Source: Clostridium_AD sp050717535 (lineage in GTDB: Bacteria; Bacillota; Clostridia; Clostridiales; Clostridiaceae). From it: 64,000 nt of DNA. How positions within the stretch are numbered: the first letter of the stretch is position 1; the number at the start of each line of letters is the position of its first letter. Below, piece after piece: positions 18,091 through 26,366 of this stretch. Position numbers and translations under genes: made by a program. The notes under the pieces were generated by a model. That model made no database searches and had not been told where the DNA came from. It saw nothing but the letters and a program-made list of their open reading frames with translations. The DNA lies in NCBI RefSeq assembly GCF_050717535.1, contig NZ_JBOITM010000028.1:62001-126000 (forward strand), given 5' to 3'.

Positions 18091-19092
18091 ATGAAATTCA
18101 TAGAGAAAATATGTAAGATGGCACAAGCAGATAAAAAAACAATAGTACTTCCAGAAGGCGAAGAAGAAAGAACTATAAAAGCTAGTGAAATTATCAAAAA
18201 TGATTCAATAGCTGAGGTAATATTATTAGGCGATAAAACTGTAATAAATGCAAAAGCAAAGAAACTTGGAGTTAATATTTCTGGAATAGAAATCGTGAAT
18301 CCTAAAACTTCTGAAAAAACGGATAGCTATGCAAAGGCATTTTATGAACTAAGAAAGCACAAGGGAATGACACTAGAAAAAGCAGCAGAGACATTGCAAG
18401 ATCCGCTTTATTTTGGAACAATGATGGTTAAAATGGAGGGCGCTGATGGTTTAGTATCAGGAGCAGTACATACTACAGGAGATTTATTAAGACCTGGAAT
18501 GCAAATTATTAAAACAGCACCAGGAATTAAGGTTGTTTCAAGTTTCTTTATAATGGAATTGCCTACTAGTGAATATGGAGAAGACGGACTACTTTTATTT
18601 GCAGATTGTGCTGTTAATCCAAACCCTAATGCAGAGGAATTAGCATCGATAGCAATAAGCACTGCAGAAAATGCAAAAGCACTATGTAATTTTGAACCTA
18701 AGGTTGCAATGTTATCTTTTTCAACTATGGGAAGTGCAAAGCATGAATTAGTTGATAAAGTATCAAAAGCTACTGAAATTGCAAAAAATGCTAGACCAGA
18801 TTTACAAATTGATGGAGAACTTCAACTAGACGCAGCTATAGTAGCATCTGTAGCGAAACAAAAGGCACCTAGCAGTACTGTAGCTGGAAAAGCAAATGTT
18901 TTAGTGTTCCCAGATTTGCAATCAGGAAATATTGGATATAAATTAGTACAAAGATTTGCTGGAGCTGAGGCTATTGGACCAGTATGTCAAGGATTCGCTA
19001 AGCCAATAAATGATTTATCAAGGGGTTGCAGCGTACAAGACATAGTTAATGTTGTTGCTGTAACTGCAGTTCAAGCTCAAATTCAAAAATAG
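18091..19092 (+). CDS. pta: Phosphate acetyltransferase
   Basis: Converts acetyl-CoA and phosphate to acetyl phosphate, the first half of the acetate-forming fermentation branch. Family stretches include KTIVLPEGEEERTIKAS, ADGLVSGAVHTTGDLLRPGMQIIKT, FADCAVNPNPNAEELA and VLVFPDLQSGNIGYKLVQRFAGAEAIGP. At 333 aa it is the short form lacking the N-terminal DRTGG domain. AAAGGGG precedes the ATG. ackA follows 47 bases later with its own AGGGAGG site; the two form a classic operon. Confidence 0.97.
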   Translation: MKFIEKICKMAQADKKTIVLPEGEEERTIKASEIIKNDSIAEVILLGDKTVINAKAKKLGVNISGIEIVNPKTSEKTDSYAKAFYELRKHKGMTLEKAAETLQDPLYFGTMMVKMEGADGLVSGAVHTTGDLLRPGMQIIKTAPGIKVVSSFFIMELPTSEYGEDGLLLFADCAVNPNPNAEELASIAISTAENAKALCNFEPKVAMLSFSTMGSAKHELVDKVSKATEIAKNARPDLQIDGELQLDAAIVASVAKQKAPSSTVAGKANVLVFPDLQSGNIGYKLVQRFAGAEAIGPVCQGFAKPINDLSRGCSVQDIVNVVAVTAVQAQIQK

Positions 19093-19139
19093 AATTATAT
19101 TTTAAGTATTAAAAGATAAAGTCTAGGGAGGCATATTTA

Positions 19140-20333
19140 ATGAAAATATTAGTTATAAACTGTGGAAGTTCATCATTAAAGTATCAATTAATCAACATGG
19201 AAAATGAAGGGTGTTTAGCACTGGGACTGGTAGAAAGAATAGGAATAGAAGGATCAATATTAACTCAAAAGGTTAATGGAAATAAATATATTATTGAGCA
19301 GCCTATGAAAGACCACACAGATGCTATTAGATTAGTGCTTGGTGCACTTGTTGATGCTGAGCATGGTGTTATTGCGGATTTATCAGAAATAGGTGCTGTA
19401 GGGCATAGAATAGTTCATGGCGGAGAAAAATATGCTAGTTCAGTTATGATTAATGATGAAGTAATGAAGAACTTAGAAGAATGTGCAAAACTTGCACCAT
19501 TACATAATCCTGCTAATATAATTGGAATTAATGCTTGTAAAGCATTAATGCCCAATACACCTATGGTAGCTGTATTTGATACTGCATTCCATCAAACAAT
19601 GCCAGAGGTTGCGTATATATACCCACTTCCATATGAACTATATACTAATAATGGTGTAAGAAAATATGGATTCCATGGTACATCGCATAAATATGTTTCA
19701 GATAGAGCTGCAGAAATGATGGGTAAAGACATTAAAGATTTAAAATTAATAACTTGTCACCTAGGAAATGGGGCAAGTGTTACAGCAGTGCAAAATGGTA
19801 AATCAGTAGAAACAAGTATGGGATTTACTCCACTTGAAGGAATAGCTATGGGAACAAGATGCGGAAGTATAGACCCGGCTATATTAACGTATGTAATGAA
19901 TGAATTAAACTTAACAATTGATGAAGTAAGTGATTTAATGAACAAGGAGTCAGGAGTACTTGGAATATCTGGAATTAGCAGTGACTTTAGAGATATAGAA
20001 AAAGCTGCATGGGAAGATGGAAATCATAGAGCTCAGTTGGCACTTGATATATTTACTTATAAGGTTAAAAAATTCATAGGATCCTATGCTGCAGTAATGG
20101 GTGGAGTAGATGCAATTGTATTTACTGCAGGACTTGGTGAAAACTCTCCAGAAACAAGAGAAGACATATGTAGTGGATTAGAATTTTTGGGAGCAGTTTT
20201 AGATAAATCAAAGAATAAAGTAAGAGGAAAAGCAGTAGAAATAAGTACAGATGAGTCTAAAACTAAAATATTTGTTATACCAACAAATGAGGAATTAGTA
20301 ATCGCAAGAGACACGCAGGCCTTAGTAAAATAA
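19140..20333 (+). CDS. ackA: Acetate kinase
   Basis: Makes ATP and acetate from acetyl phosphate (ASKHA fold). The sequence starts MKILVINCGSSSLKYQL, and contains GHRIVHGGEKYASSV, AVFDTAFHQTMPEVAYIYPLP with the catalytic Asp, YGFHGTSHKYVS, CHLGNGASVTAVQNGKS and FTAGLGENSP. At 397 aa it is full length. It ends four bases before the left direct repeat of the inserted mobile element, so the element may have displaced the operon's natural 3' end. Confidence 0.97.
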   Translation: MKILVINCGSSSLKYQLINMENEGCLALGLVERIGIEGSILTQKVNGNKYIIEQPMKDHTDAIRLVLGALVDAEHGVIADLSEIGAVGHRIVHGGEKYASSVMINDEVMKNLEECAKLAPLHNPANIIGINACKALMPNTPMVAVFDTAFHQTMPEVAYIYPLPYELYTNNGVRKYGFHGTSHKYVSDRAAEMMGKDIKDLKLITCHLGNGASVTAVQNGKSVETSMGFTPLEGIAMGTRCGSIDPAILTYVMNELNLTIDEVSDLMNKESGVLGISGISSDFRDIEKAAWEDGNHRAQLALDIFTYKVKKFIGSYAAVMGGVDAIVFTAGLGENSPETREDICSGLEFLGAVLDKSKNKVRGKAVEISTDESKTKIFVIPTNEELVIARDTQALVK

Positions 20334-20336
20334 AAT

Positions 20337-20365
20337 TATTGCTAGTTTTTATGATAAATAATTCT
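20337..20365 (+). repeat. Left copy of the 29-bp direct repeat flanking the IS
   Basis: A 29-base sequence starting TATTGCTAG and ending AATAATTCT, identical to 22011-22039. It lies just after the ackA stop codon. The two copies bracket the transposase gene and are best read as a long target-site duplication. Confidence 0.85.
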
Positions 20366-20406
20366 GTCAAGCATTTTTGAAAATGTCCCAATAAAAGTTA
20401 AACATT

Positions 20407-20430
20407 AGCACCAGTTTTTCTGGTGCTTTT
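20407..20430 (+). terminator. Terminator at the left end of the IS (ackA side)
   Basis: AGCACCAG (20407-20414), a T5 loop, CTGGTGCT (20420-20427) and TTT. It can end pta-ackA transcription and prevent antisense reading into the transposase gene. By the repeat boundaries it belongs to the element, not to ackA. Confidence 0.7.
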
Positions 20431-20512
20431 ACTTTATAATCCACTTTATTTATGGGTTCAATTAATAAACCTCGAGTTATCTTTCAAGAATAAAAATTGT
20501 AATATTAATTTT

Positions 20513-21886
20513 TTAAGCCACTTGTTCTTTCCGGTGAGCCTGCTTTTTAAGAAATTTTTCGAAAGAAGCCTGTTTCCACGGATGGCTCATAGGTGGAATA
20601 TATCGTTTTTTTGGTTTCTGCGGAGCAGCTGTGTAATCAAAGTTTTTTGATGATAATGCATGTTTTGGCAAAAGATCTAATCCATATATGGTCTCGTTCA
20701 CACAGAAATATAATTCACTGTCTAAAGCTCGTATAACCGTTCCGCTAGTTCCTTTGCGATAATGAACGGGATATCCATTACTGTCAATTGGAAGATAGTA
20801 ATTCTTATTAAATTTAATGCAACTTCCATTATCAACTTTTCTACTGGCTAATACAGCAAGTGTAAGATTGATTTTTTCAGAATCTGGTTGTGTTTCAAAC
20901 ACAGATTTGTTATTATCAATAGGTAAAGCAAATTGCTGATTGAATTTCTTTATGTAGGAGTTTAGAAATTCATTCGCTAGGGTAATCGTATTTACACCAG
21001 CTAGGCGCATTTCAAGGGGTAGGCGAGACTGTAAGGTTTGAAACATTCTTTCTACGCGTCCTTTGGCTTGTGCGACACTGCTGGTTTGTATTTCTATCCC
21101 AAGCTGTTTGCAAGCATAACCGAATTGAGTAAAAGTATCTTCTTCAACCGAAGGAGATTTCTTTTGCTTGTATTCAAATACGGTACGTCTGTCAGTTAAA
21201 AACATGTATGGGATACCATAATCAACAAGAACCTGTTGTAGAACATGATAATAGCCATTCAGAGTTTCCTGTTCGTCGAAGTATGCACCTACAATAGAAC
21301 CCGTACAATCATCTACCGCGATATGTAGCTGGCTTTTCCCAGTACCAAACCAAGGATGAAGAGAAGCATCCATCTGAAGCATTTCACCAGCATAGGCACA
21401 TCTGGGACGTCTTGGATGTGCATCTTCTGCATTAAGGATCGCTAATTGTATTTCATTTACTTTCTTTTTTAACTTAGTTGATTTAGCTAATTCTTTTAAT
21501 TGAACTTTGACCCTTTTTCTAGTAGAACGGTTCGCCTTAGGAGACAGGATGAATTCCTGCATAAGGATAGAATGAACTGTGCTGGTTGATATATGAATGT
21601 TATCGTGTTCTGCCAAAAGTTCAGTAAAGTGAGTAAAGTTAGCTTCTGAGTTATACTTTGTGCGATACAAATCAATAATATTTTGCTTTGTATTTTCATC
21701 AAGTGTGTGGACTGGTTTTCTACCACGATTGCCATGTACAAAGAATGCCTTCCCTTCCTTCTTATAACCCGCTATCATACGGTTAACATGCCGTTTAGAG
21801 CAATTGATTGTGAGAGCAGCTCTTTTCTTATTTCCATTTGTATCAACTACCTTTTTAATGATTTCATATTTTTCGTTTTCTTCCAT
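20513..21886 (-). CDS. DDE (rve-type) transposase of the IS
   Basis: 457 aa from ATG 21886, preceded by AAGGTGAT; an upstream in-frame ATG at 21931 lacks a ribosome site. The N-terminal helix-turn-helix region (KKRAALTINCSKRHVNRMIAGYK) is followed by GNRGRKP and an integrase-like core: MQMDASLHPWFG supplies the first Asp, FLTDRRTVF the second, and the Glu lies in QAKGRVERMFQTLQSRL. The C-terminus is basic (KKRYIPPMSHPWK, KKQAHRKEQ). No frameshift or stop interrupts it, so it may be active. Its closest type is the ISNCY/IS1202 group. Confidence 0.88.
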   Translation of the reverse strand: MEENEKYEIIKKVVDTNGNKKRAALTINCSKRHVNRMIAGYKKEGKAFFVHGNRGRKPVHTLDENTKQNIIDLYRTKYNSEANFTHFTELLAEHDNIHISTSTVHSILMQEFILSPKANRSTRKRVKVQLKELAKSTKLKKKVNEIQLAILNAEDAHPRRPRCAYAGEMLQMDASLHPWFGTGKSQLHIAVDDCTGSIVGAYFDEQETLNGYYHVLQQVLVDYGIPYMFLTDRRTVFEYKQKKSPSVEEDTFTQFGYACKQLGIEIQTSSVAQAKGRVERMFQTLQSRLPLEMRLAGVNTITLANEFLNSYIKKFNQQFALPIDNNKSVFETQPDSEKINLTLAVLASRKVDNGSCIKFNKNYYLPIDSNGYPVHYRKGTSGTVIRALDSELYFCVNETIYGLDLLPKHALSSKNFDYTAAPQKPKKRYIPPMSHPWKQASFEKFLKKQAHRKEQVA

Positions 21887-21914
21887 AGTTAAAATCACCT
21901 TTCTAATTATTCCC

Positions 21915-21936
21915 ACCTCATTTCTTGTCATGAGGT
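21915..21936 (-). other. Small hairpin upstream of the transposase gene
   Basis: ACCTCAT and ATGAGGT (7-bp stem, 8-nt loop) lie between the right-end repeats and the transposase start. It could shield the gene from incoming transcription, as 5' hairpins do in some IS; this is inference. Confidence 0.35.
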
Positions 21937-22010
21937 ATAGTATACTATAAATTTTGAAATTTGGGACATATTCAAATGTGGTTCACTAAGACATTATCAT
22001 AAATCAATCA

Positions 22011-22039
22011 TATTGCTAGTTTTTATGATAAATAATTCT
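22011..22039 (+). repeat. Right copy of the 29-bp direct repeat flanking the IS
   Basis: Identical to 20337-20365. Its last base is the first base of the -35 box of the yceD promoter, so the duplication kept the promoter whole. Confidence 0.85.
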
Positions 22040-22067
22040 TGACTTTTTACTGTATTGTTTATATAAT
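22039..22067 (+). promoter_or_regulatory. Strong predicted sigma-A promoter of yceD-rpmF
   Basis: TTGACT (22039-22044), a 17-base spacer and TATAAT (22062-22067). It gives a leader of roughly 140 nt before yceD. Confidence 0.75.
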
Positions 22068-22121
22068 AGTCTGTGTTTGATGTAAGTAAAAAACAATTTA
22101 GTTAGGAGGGACGCAGAAGCT

Positions 22122-22190
22122 TTGCTCGAGCTGTATAATTCTTTTTATACAAGGTATAAGGATCTTCTTTATATGAGGAAAATTGAATGA
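22122..22190 (+). CDS. Candidate 22-codon leader ORF before yceD
   Basis: TAGGAGGG at 22103-22110 is the best ribosome site in the yceD leader, yet it is about 100 bases from yceD. The first start codon after it is TTG 22122 (11-base spacing), opening a 22-codon frame (MLELYNSFYTRYK...) that ends at TGA 22190. No family is recognised. It could be a regulatory leader peptide or chance next to an RNA element; the spacing is on the long side. Confidence 0.25.
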   Translation: MLELYNSFYTRYKDLLYMRKIE

Positions 22191-22215
22191 AATTTAGTTT
22201 TTCAGAGTGAATAGT

Positions 22216-22716
22216 ATGGTAATAGATGTTTCAGAACTATTTAGCAATAAAAAAATGAGAAAAAAAATTCAATTAGATTTAGAGAAAGATAAGTTTTTCT
22301 ATGATAATGAATTTATACAATTTTCAAAACCAGTTAAGTTAGATTTGATTTTAAAGCCCAGTGGTGATGAAGTAGATTTAATTGGAAGTATGGAGACAGA
22401 GCTATTACTTACTTGTTCTAGGTGTCTTGAGGTATTTCCACATTCAATAAATATTCAATTGAATGAAAAAATGTCGAAAACTCTAAAGAGTGAAGATGAG
22501 GATATTATTTTTATTAATAATGATAGATTAGATTTAGATGAGATTATTGAAAATAATATCATCTCTATGTTGCCTATAAAAAGAATTTGTAATGAAGATT
22601 GTAAAGGATTATGCCAACATTGTGGAATTAATCTAAATCAAAGTACATGTAAATGTGCTATTGATGATGTTGATCCAAGGTTGGCAAAATTAAAAGAAGT
22701 GTTTTTAACCGATTAA
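22216..22716 (+). CDS. YceD/DUF177 family protein
   Basis: DUF177 protein of the type found beside rpmF in most bacteria; related proteins have been linked to 23S rRNA/50S maturation. The sequence has ELLLTCSRCLEVFPHSI with a CxxC pair and a second cysteine cluster near the end (CNEDCKGLCQHCGINL, STCKC), as expected. An in-frame stop at 22195 limits the start to GTG 22207 or ATG 22216; I prefer the ATG (166 aa, MVIDVSELF). Neither has a good ribosome site. Confidence 0.88.
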   Translation: MVIDVSELFSNKKMRKKIQLDLEKDKFFYDNEFIQFSKPVKLDLILKPSGDEVDLIGSMETELLLTCSRCLEVFPHSINIQLNEKMSKTLKSEDEDIIFINNDRLDLDEIIENNIISMLPIKRICNEDCKGLCQHCGINLNQSTCKCAIDDVDPRLAKLKEVFLTD

Positions 22717-22728
22717 GGAGGTGTTACA

Positions 22729-22914
22729 ATGGGAAATCCAGCTAGAAAATTTTCTAAAGGTAGAAGAGATTCTCGAAGAGCGCAAACATTTAAACTTGGT
22801 TTACCAGGAATAGTTGAGTGCCCTCAGTGCCACGATATGAAACTTGCTCACAGAGTATGTAAAAACTGTGGTTATTACAAAAATAGAGAAGTTATTGTTA
22901 TGGAACCAAAATAA
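22729..22914 (+). CDS. rpmF: 50S ribosomal protein L32
   Basis: 61-aa L32, starting MGNPARKFSKGRRDSRRAQ, with the zinc ribbon CPQCHDMKLAHRVCKNC intact and GYYKNREVI at the end. The ATG follows a strong AAGGAGGTG site. It is 12 bases after yceD, the conserved pairing. The presence of all four zinc-ligand cysteines suggests the zinc-dependent paralogue. Confidence 0.97.
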   Translation: MGNPARKFSKGRRDSRRAQTFKLGLPGIVECPQCHDMKLAHRVCKNCGYYKNREVIVMEPK

Positions 22915-22946
22915 AAAGAAAGTCGAAAGACTTTCTTTTTATTTTT
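22913..22946 (+). terminator. Terminator after rpmF
   Basis: A perfect 12-bp stem (22913-22924 with 22929-22940, GAAA loop) with the T-rich tail TTTTTATTTTTT. It begins within the rpmF stop codon. Confidence 0.9.
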
Positions 22947-23069
22947 TAATGTAATAAAATAAAATTATATTCAATTCTAATATTAATAATACTAGAAATA
23001 TTTGCTCTAAATAGTATATAATATAAATAAATATAAAAAGCATAGGCAAATTTAAAGTGAGGGTTTGAA

Positions 23070-24089
23070 ATGGTAGTTGTTGTAGATGGTATGGGTGGAG
23101 ATTTTTCTCCAAGTGCTGTGGTTGAAGGTTGTGTTGCTGCAATAAAAGAGTATGATATAGATATATTAATAACTGGTAATGAAGACTTGATTCGCCAGGA
23201 ATTAAAGAAGTATACATATGATTCTAATAAAATAAAAATTGTTGATGCCAGTGAAGTGATTAGTACAAGTGAACATCCGGTAATGGCTATTAAGCGTAAA
23301 AAAGATTCAAGCCTTGTAAAAGCACTGAATCTTGTTAAAAGTGGAGATGCTGATGCAATAATTTCAGCTGGAAGTACAGGAGCTTTTTTAGCTGGCTGCA
23401 CCCTTATAGTAGGCAGAATAAAAGGCATAGATAGACCAGCCTTGGCTCCTATAATGCCAGGTAAGAAAGGACCTTTTATGATAATTGACTGTGGAGCAAA
23501 TGCAGAATGTAAGCCCCATTATTTAGTGCAATTTGGACTCATGGGGAAAACTTATTTTGAAAATATTTTAAAAGTAGATAATCCCACAGTTGGTCTTGTG
23601 AATATAGGGACTGAAGAGGAAAAGGGCAATGAACTTTCTAAAGCTGCTCATAAACTACTAAATCAAGCAAACTTAAATTTTGTGGGTAATGTGGAAGCTA
23701 GAGAAATTCCAAGTGGAGAAACAAACATTTTGGTATGTGACGGGTTTGTAGGAAATGTAATTTTAAAATTATATGAAGGGGCTGCTTTTAATATATTTGA
23801 TATATTAAAAACTGGGATAATGAGCTCCTTTAGAACTAAACTGGGGGGAATACTACTAAAACCAGTGTTTAAAAAATTGAAAAGTGATTTTGATTATAAA
23901 GAGTATGGTGGAGCTGCTTTCCTAGGAGTAAATGGTATTTGTATAAAAGCTCATGGAAGTTCAGATGGTAAAGCTTTTAAAAATGCAATCAAACAGGCTA
24001 CAATATTCTATGATAATAAGGTTGTAGAAAAATTAAAATTAGAAATTGAGAAATTATCACAGCAAGAAAAAAGAACAAATGACAATTAG
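23070..24089 (+). CDS. plsX: Phosphate acyltransferase PlsX
   Basis: Makes acyl-phosphate from acyl-ACP for phosphatidic acid synthesis; peripheral membrane. It begins VVVVDGMGGDFSPSAVVEG and contains SAGSTGAFLAG, ARPALAPIMPG-like (DRPALAPIMPG), DCGANAECKPHYLVQFGLMG and CDGFVGNVILK. The length of 339 aa is normal. GAGGGTTTG precedes the ATG. acpP follows 50 bases later, a functional pair because acyl-ACP is the substrate. No fapR gene is present here. Confidence 0.96.
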   Translation: MVVVVDGMGGDFSPSAVVEGCVAAIKEYDIDILITGNEDLIRQELKKYTYDSNKIKIVDASEVISTSEHPVMAIKRKKDSSLVKALNLVKSGDADAIISAGSTGAFLAGCTLIVGRIKGIDRPALAPIMPGKKGPFMIIDCGANAECKPHYLVQFGLMGKTYFENILKVDNPTVGLVNIGTEEEKGNELSKAAHKLLNQANLNFVGNVEAREIPSGETNILVCDGFVGNVILKLYEGAAFNIFDILKTGIMSSFRTKLGGILLKPVFKKLKSDFDYKEYGGAAFLGVNGICIKAHGSSDGKAFKNAIKQATIFYDNKVVEKLKLEIEKLSQQEKRTNDN

Positions 24090-24139
24090 ACATAGTTGTT
24101 GTTGTTTAGCATAGAAAAATGTAAGGAGGTGAAGATATT

Positions 24140-24370
24140 ATGTTTGAAAAAATAAGAGCTACTATAGCATCACAATTAAGTATAGATGAAGACGAAATAA
24201 AAATGGAATCATCTTTTATGAATAATTTAGGCGCTGACTCTCTTGATATTGTAGAGCTAATCATGGCACTAGAAGAAGAGTACGAAATAGAAATTCCTGA
24301 TGAAGATGTTGAAAAAATTGTCACTGTTGCTGATGTAGTAGAATATATTAAAGCACACACTGAAGCATAA
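24140..24370 (+). CDS. acpP: Acyl carrier protein
   Basis: 76-aa acidic four-helix carrier for fatty acid synthesis. The phosphopantetheine attachment serine is Ser34 in GADSLDIVEL. AAGGAGGTG precedes the ATG. It follows plsX, the usual order, and is closed by a hairpin terminator. Confidence 0.97.
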   Translation: MFEKIRATIASQLSIDEDEIKMESSFMNNLGADSLDIVELIMALEEEYEIEIPDEDVEKIVTVADVVEYIKAHTEA

Positions 24371-24373
24371 TAT

Positions 24374-24407
24374 AAGGCTCCGCATTACTGCGGGCCTTTA
24401 GCTTTTT
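24374..24407 (+). terminator. Terminator after acpP
   Basis: AAGGC-T-CCGCA pairs with TGCGG-GCCTT (24374-24384 with 24389-24398, TTAC loop, one bulged T), then TTAGCTTTTT. Confidence 0.75.
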
Positions 24408-24583
24408 CAAGCTTATTTTTGAATTTATTATAAAAAGTAGGATCTAAATACTAGTTCTAGCATTATTAAGTAAACTGAATAATAAACTTGAAATTTTATT
24501 ACAAAGTAAATTTATAGACAATAATAAGTATAGCAAATGATAAAAATATTTAAATAAACATTCTAAAAGGAGTAATGATTATT

Positions 24584-25282
24584 ATGTGTAATATAAAATT
24601 GCAGGAGCTTGAGAGTGAACTAGGACTTAATTTTAGTGATAAAGAACTATTAAAAACTGCAATAACCCACAGCTCCTATGCAAATCAGAAAAAGAAGGTT
24701 GAATTCAATGAGAGACTTGAGTTTTTAGGGGATGCTGTATTACAACTTGTAATATCGGAATATCTATATACAAATTTTATGCAGGAGTATGAGGGATTTT
24801 TAACTAAAATTAGATCTTTGATTGTGTGCGAAAATTCACTGTGTGATATTGCAAACGGTTGGAAACTTGGGAATTACATGAATATGAGTAAAGGTGAGGA
24901 AATAACTGGAGGCAGAAATAGAGTTTCAATATTAGCTGATTGTGTTGAAGCGGTAATTGCTGCTATATATTTGGATAAAGGAATAGAATATTCTAAGCTA
25001 TTTATACTTGATAATTTTAAGGTAATCATTGAGAAAGCAATTAGTAATGAGATAATTTTGGATTATAAGACCAAATTTCAAGAAATATTGCAGCAAAATG
25101 GTGAAGTGCATATTTGCTATGAACTTGTGAAATTTGATGGCCCACCGCATAAAAGAAAATTTTTCGTTAATGTATTAATAGATGGTTCTGTAAAAGGTTC
25201 AGGGCATGGTTACAGTAAAAAAGAAGCAGAACAAAATGCAGCTAGAGAAGCTATAGTTAATCAGGAGGGTTTGCATGAGTAA
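24584..25282 (+). CDS. rnc: Ribonuclease III
   Basis: Double-strand RNA endonuclease for rRNA and mRNA processing. The catalytic signature NERLEFLGDAVLQL and the second acidic site ADCVEAVIAAIYLD are present, followed by a dsRNA-binding domain (from YKTKFQEILQQNG to KKEAEQNAAREAI). The frame opens at ATG 24575, two bases from AAAAGGAG; I prefer ATG 24584 (11-base spacing), giving 232 aa. The choice is not certain. It overlaps the next gene by eight bases. Confidence 0.95.
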   Translation: MCNIKLQELESELGLNFSDKELLKTAITHSSYANQKKKVEFNERLEFLGDAVLQLVISEYLYTNFMQEYEGFLTKIRSLIVCENSLCDIANGWKLGNYMNMSKGEEITGGRNRVSILADCVEAVIAAIYLDKGIEYSKLFILDNFKVIIEKAISNEIILDYKTKFQEILQQNGEVHICYELVKFDGPPHKRKFFVNVLIDGSVKGSGHGYSKKEAEQNAAREAIVNQEGLHE

Positions 25283-26366
25283 TTTGCATTATATTATTCC
25301 TATATTTGTTCCACATGAAGGTTGTCCACATGAGTGTGTGTTTTGCAATCAAAATAGTATAACAGGCACCAGCGAAAAAGTTAATGCCGGGTATGTGGAG
25401 ACAACAGTAAATGAATATTTAAAAACAATAAATAATGATGAGGCTATTATTGAGGTATCATTTTTTGGAGGAACCTTCACAGCTATAAAAACAGAAAAAC
25501 AGATAGAACTTTTAACTGTTGCTAAGAGGTTTAAAGATGAAAACAAAATAAAATTCATTAGGTTATCTACAAGGCCTGATTATATCGATGATAGTGTACT
25601 TATCAATCTTAAAAAATACTCTGTAGATATTATAGAACTAGGAGTTCAATCATTAGACAATGAGGTGTTATTAAAATCAGGAAGAGGTCATACTGCAAAG
25701 GATGTGGAAAAGGCTTCAAAGCTTATAAAGCGATATGGGTTTACCTTAGGACTTCAGGTTATGTTAGGGCTTCCGGGAGATAATATAAATAAAGATATAG
25801 AAACAGCTAAAGGTGTTATTGCTCTTAAGCCTGATAATTGTCGAATATATCCTGCTCTTGTAATTAAAGATACACCTATGGAGAAAATGTATGTAAATCA
25901 GCTATTCAAACCTTATTCATTAAATGAAGCAGTAAATATAAGCAAAGTTATTTACAGTATGATGGTAGCAAACAAAATAAATGTGATTAGAATAGGATTA
26001 CAACCAACTGCTGAAATTTCAGAAGGACATGATTTAATTGCAGGACCATTTCATCCAGCATTTAGAGAATTAGTTGAAGGAAGTATATATAATGATTTAT
26101 TATATGATCTTATCTTAAATGATTTTAAAAATGATATTAATAGCAAAAGGGCTTTAGTGAGATTAAATCCAAAAGATATTTCAAAACTTTATGCTAATGG
26201 AAAAAGCTTTTTTAATGACATGAAAAAACAAATTAATACAATTTCAATAGAAGTATTTCAAGACATTACAATTGAGCGTGGAAGCATTAGTGTATGCATA
26301 AGCGAAAAATGTATTATTATGACCATATATGAATATGTGTGTGCAAAATATAAAGAAGGAATTTAA
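25275..26366 (+). CDS. Radical SAM protein, Elp3-like
   Basis: 363-aa radical SAM enzyme. The cluster motif CPHECVFCNQ (CxxxCxxC) is near residue 15-22, followed by SFFGGTFTAI, LSTRPDYID, ELGVQSLDNEVLLKSGRGHT and LGLQVMLGLPGD, all typical of the Elp3/YhcC branch. It lacks the acetyltransferase domain of true Elp3. Substrate is unknown; the rnc-smc neighbourhood is conserved in clostridia but does not indicate a reaction. A GAGGG site lies inside the end of rnc, and the start overlaps that gene by eight bases. Confidence 0.9.
   Translation: MSNLHYIIPIFVPHEGCPHECVFCNQNSITGTSEKVNAGYVETTVNEYLKTINNDEAIIEVSFFGGTFTAIKTEKQIELLTVAKRFKDENKIKFIRLSTRPDYIDDSVLINLKKYSVDIIELGVQSLDNEVLLKSGRGHTAKDVEKASKLIKRYGFTLGLQVMLGLPGDNINKDIETAKGVIALKPDNCRIYPALVIKDTPMEKMYVNQLFKPYSLNEAVNISKVIYSMMVANKINVIRIGLQPTAEISEGHDLIAGPFHPAFRELVEGSIYNDLLYDLILNDFKNDINSKRALVRLNPKDISKLYANGKSFFNDMKKQINTISIEVFQDITIERGSISVCISEKCIIMTIYEYVCAKYKEGI

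Larger units (their letters stand above)
20366..22010 (-). mobile_element. Insertion sequence (about 1.65 kb) with a single DDE transposase, IS1202/ISNCY-like
   Basis: Bounded by perfect 29-bp direct repeats. The ends carry imperfect inverted repeats: ATTTTTGAAAATGTC at 20373-20387, seven bases inside the left boundary, matches in 13 of 15 positions the complement of 21990-22004, six bases inside the right boundary. A second, inner copy at the right end (21961-21980) matches the left end in 17 of 20 positions. One gene fills most of the interior. A long target duplication plus a transposase of this size recalls IS1202-group elements; I could not run a comparison. It looks intact and fairly recent because the repeats are identical. 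Confidence 0.85.

Noticed and set aside
20387..20430. Terminator at 20407 as the native ackA terminator
   Set aside because: The direct and inverted repeats place the IS boundary at 20366, so the hairpin belongs to the element, although it can serve ackA.
22946..23428. 160-codon minus-strand frame overlapping the plsX start
   Set aside because: Opposes the conserved plsX N-terminus and would run through the plsX promoter region; no ribosome site.
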